From Paludibacter sp. (GTDB lineage: Bacteria; Bacteroidota; Bacteroidia; Bacteroidales; Paludibacteraceae): a DNA stretch of 7,165 nt. The DNA lies in NCBI GenBank assembly GCA_024709185.1, contig JANJXE010000134.1:1-7165 (forward strand), in the 5' to 3' direction. Under the pieces are notes generated by a model. It made no database searches. It saw nothing but the letters and a program-made list of their open reading frames with translations, and was not told where the DNA came from. The translations under genes were made by a program, and so were the position numbers. Shown here in pieces: positions 1 to 6,384 of this stretch (the first letter of the stretch is position 1; each line of letters begins with the position of its first letter).

Positions 1-312
1 CCAAACCGCATCCGACTGATTGGTAGCTCCCTGAAAGTTACCAGCACCCAGTTCTCCAAAAGCCCAACTCGGACCGGTTACATAATCATTATCGAGCTCC
101 AGACAACGCGGAAACTCATCATACACATACATACGGGACAAACCATTGTAAGCACCCATGACCCACATATCTGCACCTTGATCAGAATCCTCAATTCCTT
201 CATTCGTAATTTTTGAAAATGCATTTACATCCAAAATATCACTGCAGGAAGAAAAAATTAATATGGAAAACAGGAAGCTGAATAAACCTGCTATTTGAAT
301 ATTTTTTTTCAT
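1..312 (-). CDS. susD-like: SusD-like outer-membrane lipoprotein, N-terminal part (cut by window edge)
   Basis: This is the glycan-binding lipoprotein that caps a SusC channel on the outer face of the outer membrane. I translated 104 codons from the ATG at 310-312; the frame stays open to the left edge, so the C-terminal majority is missing. The product starts MKKNIQIAGLFSF and has a short hydrophobic stretch ending in a lipobox-like IFSSC. The lipidated cysteine would be residue 23. The residues after it (SDILD) are acidic, as is common in surface-exposed Bacteroidota lipoproteins. Further on, GAYNGLSRMY (about residues 54-63), NDYVTGPSW and a closing DAVW resemble the N-terminal region of SusD/RagB proteins, where an alpha-helical TPR-like fold begins. 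The gene starts 18 nt after the susC stop with an A-rich leader (AAAGATAAAACA) and no Shine-Dalgarno, so it is surely co-transcribed with susC. The assignment rests on the lipobox, these motifs and the position after susC. The ligand cannot be inferred. Confidence 0.87.
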   Translation of the reverse strand, partial: MKKNIQIAGLFSFLFSILIFSSCSDILDVNAFSKITNEGIEDSDQGADMWVMGAYNGLSRMYVYDEFPRCLELDNDYVTGPSWAFGELGAGNFQGATNQSDAVW

Positions 313-330
313 TGTTTTATCTTTAAAAAA

Positions 331-3300
331 TTAGAATTGAACTTTTACACCAAATGAGAATGTTCTACTTGTAGGATAAGAGTATACATCGACACCCCTG
401 CGGGCAGGATCACTACCAAAAGCGTTTACATCCGGATCGTACCAACTGTAGTTGGTTAATGTTAGCAAGTTCGAAGCACTTGCATTCACATGAATGCTAT
501 TGATTTCTTTCAGGAAACCGATTTTTTTGAAAGTATATCCAAGATTGATATTTTTCAAACGCAAGTAAGAACCATCTTCAACATAGCGATTAGAAATAAG
601 CCAGGTTCTTTTAGCCTGATTCGTTGCCTTCGGCCACTTTGCTGTTTCTGTAGTTTCAGGAGTCCAACGCGATTCGTAAACGGCAACCGGGATATTAGTT
701 GTGTTGTAGAGCGTTACATTCATGAGGTTTCCATTGAAAATATCATTCCCCATAACTCCCTGCAGGAAGAAACTGAATGTAAAGTTATTCCAGGCAAAAT
801 TATTGGTAATACCAAAGGTATAGTCAGGATTGGTATCTCCGATAACATGTAATCCAGGTCTGTATTTAATTTCACCAATCATTGATTTAACTACGTTGGC
901 ATTTGCAGTTGCATAAGTTGGATCTTCTCTGACTTCTGCTTCATTATCATAGAAACCATCTTCCACATATCCGTAGATGGCCCCAATTGGCAATCCATTA
1001 CGTTGGATAAACACATTATCAGCTTTGTACCACAGACGACTTGAGAACTGATCTGCCAGCAACCCTCCAATGCGGTTTCTGTTGAATGACAGGTTAGCAT
1101 CAATAGTCCAGTTGAACGATTTACTTTGAACTGCCTTGAAACTGGCTGATAATTCAAGTCCTTCGTTAGTTACGAAACCATTGTTGATAATTTGAGAAAC
1201 ATAACCGGTAGATTGAGGTGTTTTTACATTTTGCAACAAATCCTTTGTATTCTTGAAATAATAATCAACAATAAAACTCAAACGGTTTTTCCAGAATCCA
1301 AAATCAAGTCCGACATTGTACTGGTCGGTTGTTTCCCATTTCAAACTTTCATTGAAAGCATGGTCACTTACAAACCCACTGTGTTCAGAACCTCCGAGCG
1401 GATAATTAGCAACACGCATGGTATACATGGTCTGATAATCGGGGATAGCCTGATTACCCGTCTGGCCGTAACTCAAACGGAGTTTTAAATTATCAAAAAC
1501 TCTCAGATTTTTAATAAACTGCTCCTCAGAAAGACGCCAGGCAAAAGCTCCTGAAGCAAAATTAGCATAGCGGTTGACAGCTGAGAATTTACTGGATCCA
1601 TCACGGCGGAAACTCGCCGTTAAAATATACCTGTCTTTTAAAACATAATTTACACGTCCCAGCATAGAGAACAATTTACTTTCAACTTTGTAACTGACCA
1701 AACTTCCGGGTACCAGAGCAAGACCCATGTCATAATTTTCTGTAAGGTCTGTTGGAAACTGAGTAGCTGTCATTGCTTCTGCACTGTTAGTCCGCTGCTC
1801 ATATGTTACGGCAGCAACTGCATTTAAACTGTGTATTTTATTAAATGTTTGGTTATAGGTCAACATCGATTCAGCGGTCGTATGCGATTGACGGCTATTA
1901 CTCAATCCTCCTTTTCCGTTGACTTTATCAATAGCACCTTCACCTGTGTCGCGGTTCGAATAAGTACTACGCTGGCTTTCAAAATTACTCAATCCCAAAT
2001 TCTGACGGAAAACGAGGTTCTTACTTAAACGAATGCTTGCAAATGCAGAAGCAAAAAGATTCGCGCTTGCCAGTTCGTTTTTTGTTGAAACAACATAAGT
2101 ACGGGGATTAGCCGATAACCACAATAATTCATCACTTTGAGAAAAGTCTCCGTAATAAATTGTTGAAGGATAAAGTAAGGCTGAACGAAGAATACTATAA
2201 TCCAGCGAATTACCTCTGGCAAAGTCGGTCAATGAGTTGGTGTAATTCAGATTCAGCCCAACGGTAATATTTTTTGATATGTTCTGACTTGTATTAGAGC
2301 GAAGGGTATATCTTTCGAAGCCGGTTCCTTTGATAATACCATCCTGTTTGGTGTAATTTCCTGAGAATGCATAATTGCCACGATCAGTAGCCCCTGAGAT
2401 TTGCATGTTATATTCCTGAGAATATGCAGTCTGGAATATCTCGTCCTGCCAGTTGGTTCCTTCCACCCATTGTCTCCAAACACCACTGTTTGGATCTGTT
2501 CCTTCGCGCCATCCCGGATTCAGAAAATCTTCAGGAGATGGATTATATTTTGCACTCAGGACTTCTCCGTTACTGGTTTTATATGTCCAGGTTCCGGGTG
2601 ATGGATAAACATACTGTGTAAAAGGAGAACCATCATAAAACAAGGCATTATCCTGTTGTTCATTGCGATATAGTGCATAATGATAACCATCCAGCACAGG
2701 AACCTGTCTCCGGATTACTGAACTGCTTAGGTTAGAGGTAAGTTCAATGCGCGGTTTGCCTTTTTCTCCTGATTTAGTCGTAATCAGGACAACTCCATTT
2801 GCACCACGAGAACCATAAATTGCTGTTGCAGAGGCATCTTTCAAAACTTCGATAGAAGCAATATCATGTGGATTTATAAATGCTAATGCATTTGAAGTTG
2901 CTTCCAGACTACCATCGGTATTCTCCGCGCTACGTGGAGTTGTTGGTACTTCAAACGGAATACCATCTACAATATACAAAGGTTTTGTGTTCGAGGAGAA
3001 AGAGTTTGTACCACGAATCTGCATGTTTACACCTGCACCTGGTGCACCATCATTTTGGTTGATAATCACCCCGGCAATACGACCCTGAAGTGCCTGATTA
3101 ATACTGGCAGAAGGGTTACCAGCGAGAATTTCATCTGCTTTAATCTGAGATACAGAACCTGATAAGTCTCTTTTTTTCATCGCACCATACCCGACAACCA
3201 CAACTTCATCCAGCACTTTCTCATCTTCTTCCATTGTAATGTTGAAATTACGGATACTTCCAACACCAAACTCTTTGGTTTTGTATCCTAAGTAAGAAAC

Positions 3301-3654
3301 CCTTAAAATGTCGTTAACTGATCTTACATTAAGTGTAAACTTCCCGTTAATATCAGTCACGGTACCGGTATTGGTACCTTTCAGAACAACTGAAACGCCG
3401 ACCATAGGGTCATTGTTTACATCTTTTATGGTACCAGAAACCCTGATAGCCTCATCTGCCAACATAGTTGATGTCATGATTTCATTCATAACAGTCGCAT
3501 CAACTCCCTTGTTACTGCTTGCAGAAATAAAAGCGAAACTTCCCAAAAAAAGAAGTGTCAACACCGCCAATTCTTTCTGCAAATAATATTTGCCGGTTAA
3601 ATGAAACTGTCCTGTGCTTTTCTGGAAAAGCCGGTTTAAAAGATTTTGTGTCAT
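331..3654 (-). CDS. susC-like: SusC/RagA-family TonB-dependent outer-membrane transporter
   Basis: This transporter imports oligosaccharides across the outer membrane, powered by TonB-ExbBD, as partner of the SusD-like protein encoded 18 nt downstream. The 1107-residue length is normal for the family. A hydrophobic export segment lies at about residues 29-46 (AVLTLLFLGSFAFISASS), after an unusually long, polar N-terminus. A carboxypeptidase-regulatory-like beta-sandwich follows at about 70-145 (VSGTIKDVNNDPMVGVSVV, GTVTDINGKF, LRVSYLGYKT). The TonB-box-like LDEVVVVGYG is at 148-157. The plug domain spans about 160-300, with PLYIVDGIP at 225-233 and the signature IEVLKDASATAIYGSRGANG at 268-287. 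The rest is a 22-strand-type beta-barrel ending in a terminal phenylalanine (FSFGVKVQF), the usual outer-membrane assembly signal. No STN domain precedes the sandwich, so direct signalling to an anti-sigma factor is not indicated. The ATG at 3652-3654 is the only plausible start: no other in-frame Met occurs before residue 56, beyond the export segment. Its leader is A/T-rich without a Shine-Dalgarno. Confidence 0.96.
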   Translation of the reverse strand: MTQNLLNRLFQKSTGQFHLTGKYYLQKELAVLTLLFLGSFAFISASSNKGVDATVMNEIMTSTMLADEAIRVSGTIKDVNNDPMVGVSVVLKGTNTGTVTDINGKFTLNVRSVNDILRVSYLGYKTKEFGVGSIRNFNITMEEDEKVLDEVVVVGYGAMKKRDLSGSVSQIKADEILAGNPSASINQALQGRIAGVIINQNDGAPGAGVNMQIRGTNSFSSNTKPLYIVDGIPFEVPTTPRSAENTDGSLEATSNALAFINPHDIASIEVLKDASATAIYGSRGANGVVLITTKSGEKGKPRIELTSNLSSSVIRRQVPVLDGYHYALYRNEQQDNALFYDGSPFTQYVYPSPGTWTYKTSNGEVLSAKYNPSPEDFLNPGWREGTDPNSGVWRQWVEGTNWQDEIFQTAYSQEYNMQISGATDRGNYAFSGNYTKQDGIIKGTGFERYTLRSNTSQNISKNITVGLNLNYTNSLTDFARGNSLDYSILRSALLYPSTIYYGDFSQSDELLWLSANPRTYVVSTKNELASANLFASAFASIRLSKNLVFRQNLGLSNFESQRSTYSNRDTGEGAIDKVNGKGGLSNSRQSHTTAESMLTYNQTFNKIHSLNAVAAVTYEQRTNSAEAMTATQFPTDLTENYDMGLALVPGSLVSYKVESKLFSMLGRVNYVLKDRYILTASFRRDGSSKFSAVNRYANFASGAFAWRLSEEQFIKNLRVFDNLKLRLSYGQTGNQAIPDYQTMYTMRVANYPLGGSEHSGFVSDHAFNESLKWETTDQYNVGLDFGFWKNRLSFIVDYYFKNTKDLLQNVKTPQSTGYVSQIINNGFVTNEGLELSASFKAVQSKSFNWTIDANLSFNRNRIGGLLADQFSSRLWYKADNVFIQRNGLPIGAIYGYVEDGFYDNEAEVREDPTYATANANVVKSMIGEIKYRPGLHVIGDTNPDYTFGITNNFAWNNFTFSFFLQGVMGNDIFNGNLMNVTLYNTTNIPVAVYESRWTPETTETAKWPKATNQAKRTWLISNRYVEDGSYLRLKNINLGYTFKKIGFLKEINSIHVNASASNLLTLTNYSWYDPDVNAFGSDPARRGVDVYSYPTSRTFSFGVKVQF

Positions 3655-3759
3655 AGTATAAATTATATTTAAGATTATATTACACTTATATGGTATACAA
3701 TAAGACTATCAATGTGTTTTTTCATTTTCAGCCACTACTGAATACTATATTATCTATTG

Positions 3760-3791
3760 CAAAAATACGGTGCTCACCATATGAGTACAAG
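3760..3791 (-). promoter_or_regulatory. Candidate Bacteroidota-type promoter P1 for susCD
   Basis: Read on the minus strand, positions 3767-3760 are TATTTTTG, an exact match to the Bacteroidota -7 consensus TAnnTTTG. Twenty bases upstream, 3791-3788 read CTTG, three of four bases of the -33 TTTG element. Transcription would start near 3755, giving a susC leader of about 100 nt. One copy of the 12-bp direct repeat lies about 16 bp upstream of the -33 element, where an activator would be expected, and a dyad fills much of the spacer. The site is predicted from consensus matching only. Confidence 0.5.
3765..3782. promoter_or_regulatory. Operator-like dyad inside the P1 spacer
   Basis: The 18 bp ATACGGTGCTCACCATAT pair in 7 of 9 symmetric positions; only the central C/T pair and one C/A pair fail. 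The core GGTG-CT-CACC is a GC-rich island in very AT-rich DNA. The dyad overlaps the end of the P1 -7 element (3760-3767) and lies between -7 and -33. A repressor bound there would block polymerase. No matching regulator is visible, and a dyad of this quality could arise by chance. Confidence 0.3.
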
Positions 3792-3807
3792 TGTTTTTTT
3801 GTCTTTT

Positions 3808-3819
3808 AATGATACTTTT
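3808..3819 (-). repeat. 12-bp direct repeat, copy near P1 (AAAAGTATCATT)
   Basis: The minus strand reads AAAAGTATCATT here, and exactly the same 12 bases occur again at 3994-4005 in the same orientation, 186 bp away. This copy ends about 16 bp upstream of the P1 -33 element, a typical location for an activator site. An exact 12-mer repeated within 449 bp is unlikely by chance even in AT-rich DNA, though base composition makes it less remarkable. Confidence 0.5.
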
Positions 3820-3875
3820 TTGCATATAGTCAAAATAGTTTTTTTACTTGCTCTATATAAATAAGTCTCTCCGTT

Positions 3876-3907
3876 CAAACGTATATTACAGTCTCGACAG
3901 ATTCATA
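3876..3907 (-). promoter_or_regulatory. Candidate distal promoter P2 for susCD
   Basis: On the minus strand, 3883-3876 read TACGTTTG, an exact TAnnTTTG match, and 3907-3904 read TATG, three of four bases of TTTG, with a 20-bp spacer. Transcription would start near 3870 and give a leader of about 215 nt. A short inverted repeat, ACAGAT/ATCTGT at 3897-3902 and 3911-3916, overlaps the -33 element. A single -7 match is not rare in DNA this AT-rich, so P2 is weaker than P1, which has the better-placed upstream repeat. Confidence 0.3.
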
Positions 3908-3947
3908 ATTATCTGTATTTTAGACATTAGCAATGTACCTATAACTT

Positions 3948-3985
3948 TAAAAGATAAAAATAGTTATTCAATCAATAAATGACTA
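3948..3985 (-). terminator. Weak candidate terminator after the GH5-GH2 unit
   Basis: On the minus strand, TAGTCATT (3985-3978) can pair with AATAACTA (3968-3961) except for one C/A mismatch, closing a loop of about 9 nt. TTTTTATCTTTTAA follows directly (3960-3947). The arrangement is a hairpin then a U-rich tract, 118 nt past the GH2 stop codon. The stem is nearly all A-T, so it would be unstable. No better hairpin was found between 4103 and the promoters, so some readthrough into susCD is possible. Confidence 0.25.
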
Positions 3986-3993
3986 AGAAAGTA

Positions 3994-4005
3994 AATGATA
4001 CTTTT
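3994..4005 (-). repeat. 12-bp direct repeat, distal copy (AAAAGTATCATT)
   Basis: This is the second exact copy of the 12-mer at 3808-3819, in the same orientation. It lies about 100 nt past the end of the GH2 gene and upstream of both promoter candidates. The bases flanking the two copies differ, so the match ends sharply at 12 bp, as expected for a protein-binding site and not for a recent duplication. Confidence 0.45.
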
Positions 4006-4103
4006 CCACCCAACTACTAATGAAATTATGACATGTTTTTTACTATATCGTATCTTCATTATGTGACATTCCATCTAAAAAACTTAACAAAAGATTTCAA
4101 TGT

Positions 4104-6353
4104 TTAGTTTTTACCTTTGCGGTAAATCAAAGTGTATTCAGCATTGAATGTGGCATCTTCCTGCACTTCAACTATCAGCTTAAAAAATTGCACATTCCAT
4201 GATGGTAATTTGCACGAAATTGTTGGACCTGCAACATTCATGTTCGGCTTTACCTCCGACACCTTCCATTCTGATACCAGTAGTTTTTCATTACCGGCTT
4301 GCAGGCTGACAGTAATTCGCTGATCAGCAAGAACCTGCAGACTATCGTTCAAGAACCATAAATCAGTCGTAAAAAGTTCATTTTCATGCCACACAAATTT
4401 ATAAATAACAGCACTCGCACACAAAGGCCGACAAGCATCCCGCACCGCTGCAAGTGCAGGTTTCGGAACGGAAGGATATGCTAACAATGAGTTATTTGCA
4501 GCCGTTGGCCAGGGTTCATTGAAACACCAGTTGAGTACCATCGAACAATAGGGCTTCTGCCGGCGGGCGGCTTCATAAATCGCTTTATAACCTTCACTCT
4601 GAAGCAACTGACTTTGGAAAATAAGTTCTTCGATCGATTTTGCCGGGTCCATATACTCTTTCAGAATATCCTGACACAACCAGGTTTCAACAGAGGCATC
4701 CCAGGCATTGAATGCATGATGATCTTCCCAGGCTGTACCTTCTTGAGGAGGAAATAACTGATTGGCTGGGATGATTCTTTTCAATGTTTCTAATGGTGAA
4801 ATTCCGGGCAACCCTGTTTCGGCATAAGCCGTGTGATGACTTTTATTCATCATTTCAAAAACCTCCTGCCCTTTCCACCTGAAAACATAATTACCATGAG
4901 CAATACCAAACAATGGCGAAGTGGAAATAAATGGCGTGTCCCTATCGAGTTCATAACACAATGCATTCAGCATTCGCAGTGCCAGTGATTGATCAGTCAT
5001 GCCCGACCAGCTGTTGAATAACTCGTTGCCACCACACCAGAGCATCAGCGAAGGATGTTTTCTGATTCTTTTGATGATTGCCCTTGCTTCATTTTCAAGC
5101 AGAGTCAAATAAGCTGAATCATCAGGGTAGTGATTGCAAGATAAAGGAAATTCCTGCCATACCATAATGCCCAATGTGTCGCATAATTCAAAAAATGAAG
5201 CTTTATTGATAATAGAACCTCCCCAGGTTCTGACGATATTGAAGTTGGTTGCAACCACAATATCCAGTAATTCTCTGTACCTTTCATCGGTAATTATTCC
5301 CGGAAACACTTCAGGATTCACCCAATTAGTTCCTTTGGCAAATATTTTTCGACCGTTCAATTCAATTTGTGCAGGAGGAACACTTCTCGTTTTCGGAAAT
5401 TCTGCCGGCTCATCCCAGGCTCCTTCATTCATCACCAATTGCACCTTACGAAATCCAATTTTATTCTTAACTGATTGAATCACTTCTCCATTGTTATCAA
5501 TAAGATAAAAAGATGAAATATATAAATAGGGTACTCCATGGTCGTGTGGCCACCATAGCTTTGGAGATTTTAAGGTTAGTGCTACATCCAGCAAAGACTC
5601 CATCATTCCTTCTGAAGATAGAACACAGTATCCTTCAGCATCTTTTAACTCCCAGCGATATGGATGTTCATTTTCTAATACCGCTGAAGCCTTAAGCTTT
5701 ATATCAGCAACAGAAAAATCATCAGACAACTCATAATCTACATAAACATCATTTACAAACGATGTATTCCGTATTTCAATGAATGTATCGTCCCATATCC
5801 CCAGGGGAATTAGACGGGGATGCCAGTCCCAGCCATAACTTACAGGTGGCTTCGTAACATGCGAAGCCTGTTTTTTATCTTCAGGGAAAGCGAATCTTTT
5901 GGGAGCAGGCATAATTTTCACTTCCAACACATTGCTTTGCTTAAGATAAGATGTCAGGTCCAGTTCAACAGCTACATACATCCCTTCCTGAGCATGTATC
6001 AACTTATTATTGAAATATATCTCAAACTGATAATCAATTCCTTTCGACACAAACCAAAGCTTTTCATTTGATTTCAGGTTCGGCAAATCGAATTTCGTCC
6101 TATATGTATAATACATATCCTCCATCCAACGAAACAACCTATAATTATCGGCATAATTATAGTCGGGATAGTTTGCGTCTCTGGCTATATCAAGCTGTAC
6201 AGATCCCGGAACTACAGCAGGGATGAACTTATCAGGCTGTTGATTTTGTTCGGCACTATAACCAAGCTCCCACTTTAAACTCTCCACCTGAACTGCCTTC
6301 CTCTCCCGTTTTATTTGAGCGCTGATCATATTTTGTTTCATTTCATTAACCAT
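4104..6353 (-). CDS. Glycoside hydrolase family 2 enzyme, beta-mannosidase type
   Basis: This retaining exo-glycosidase most likely removes terminal beta-mannose from oligosaccharides. From the ATG at 6351-6353 it has 749 residues, somewhat shorter than typical beta-mannosidases (roughly 850). The N-terminal jelly-roll domain (about 1-200) contains VVPGSVQLDI and, at about 172-187, SYGWDWHPRLIPLGIW, which resembles the GWDWGPR motif of beta-mannosidases. Immunoglobulin-like domains follow to about 320. The TIM barrel begins near KIFAKGTNWVNPEVFPG (337-351), with NFNIVRTWGGSI and GIMVWQEFPLSCNHYP. The general acid/base is E444 in CGGNEL (codon 5022-5024). The nucleophile is probably E512 in AYAETGLPG (codon 4818-4820). 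LNWCFNEPWP closes the barrel, followed by C-terminal beta domains. No signal peptide or lipobox is visible, suggesting a cytoplasmic enzyme. It lies 31 nt after the GH5 gene, so they are probably co-transcribed. A related GH2 activity such as exo-glucosaminidase is possible but less likely. Confidence 0.88.
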   Translation of the reverse strand: MVNEMKQNMISAQIKRERKAVQVESLKWELGYSAEQNQQPDKFIPAVVPGSVQLDIARDANYPDYNYADNYRLFRWMEDMYYTYRTKFDLPNLKSNEKLWFVSKGIDYQFEIYFNNKLIHAQEGMYVAVELDLTSYLKQSNVLEVKIMPAPKRFAFPEDKKQASHVTKPPVSYGWDWHPRLIPLGIWDDTFIEIRNTSFVNDVYVDYELSDDFSVADIKLKASAVLENEHPYRWELKDAEGYCVLSSEGMMESLLDVALTLKSPKLWWPHDHGVPYLYISSFYLIDNNGEVIQSVKNKIGFRKVQLVMNEGAWDEPAEFPKTRSVPPAQIELNGRKIFAKGTNWVNPEVFPGIITDERYRELLDIVVATNFNIVRTWGGSIINKASFFELCDTLGIMVWQEFPLSCNHYPDDSAYLTLLENEARAIIKRIRKHPSLMLWCGGNELFNSWSGMTDQSLALRMLNALCYELDRDTPFISTSPLFGIAHGNYVFRWKGQEVFEMMNKSHHTAYAETGLPGISPLETLKRIIPANQLFPPQEGTAWEDHHAFNAWDASVETWLCQDILKEYMDPAKSIEELIFQSQLLQSEGYKAIYEAARRQKPYCSMVLNWCFNEPWPTAANNSLLAYPSVPKPALAAVRDACRPLCASAVIYKFVWHENELFTTDLWFLNDSLQVLADQRITVSLQAGNEKLLVSEWKVSEVKPNMNVAGPTISCKLPSWNVQFFKLIVEVQEDATFNAEYTLIYRKGKN

Positions 6354-6357
6354 CTGT

Positions 6358-6363
6358 TCCTCC
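6358..6363 (-). promoter_or_regulatory. Shine-Dalgarno sequence that sets the GH2 start
   Basis: The minus strand reads TTTTTTTTGGAGGAACAGATG, with GGAGGA four bases before the ATG at 6351-6353. This supports that ATG over the upstream TTG at 6378-6380 and the later in-frame ATGs at 6339-6341 and 6327-6329. Strong Shine-Dalgarno sequences are uncommon in Bacteroidota, and neither susC nor susD has one here. Confidence 0.65.
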
Positions 6364-6384
6364 AAAAAAAATCTCAACAACTAA

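Larger units (their letters stand above)
3655..4103. other. AT-rich intergenic regulatory region between the GH2 gene and susC
   Basis: This 449-nt gap holds no credible gene. It is clearly richer in A and T than the flanking genes and contains several T-runs on the plus strand, at 3794-3800, 3816-3821 and 3839-3845. Going towards susC, it holds a copy of a 12-bp direct repeat, a weak terminator-like hairpin, two TAnnTTTG-type promoter candidates, the second repeat copy and an operator-like dyad. About 100 nt from the nearer promoter to the susC ATG would form its 5' leader. A gap of this size between enzyme genes and susCD suggests that susCD is controlled separately. No sensor, sigma factor or other regulator gene is present in the window to name the control protein. 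Confidence 0.8.

Noticed and set aside
490..852. Plus-strand open frame of 120 codons inside susC
   Set aside because: It lies opposite a strongly supported SusC barrel, is cysteine- and phenylalanine-rich without recognisable motifs, and has no promoter or ribosome binding site. It is an antisense shadow.
4018..4061. Inverted repeat TAATGAA/TTCATTA as a terminator for GH2
   Set aside because: The arms are 7 bp with a 30-nt loop and no following T-run on the minus strand; in AT-rich DNA this is expected by chance.
3655..4103. RNA gene, riboswitch, small protein or mobile-element end in the intergenic region
   Set aside because: No tRNA-like fold, conserved riboswitch core, terminal inverted repeats or coding frame with a plausible start was found; the region is better explained as regulatory DNA.
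5134..5478. Plus-strand open frame of 114 codons inside the GH2 gene
   Set aside because: It is antisense to the conserved GH2 catalytic domain and shows no domain or signal of its own. The same applies to other open frames within the GH2 and susC genes.
6354..6380. TTG start for the GH2 gene, giving 9 extra residues
   Set aside because: The TTG at 6378-6380 has no ribosome binding site and sits only 4 nt after the GH5 stop. The ATG at 6351-6353 has a well-placed GGAGGA, and the added residues form no signal peptide.
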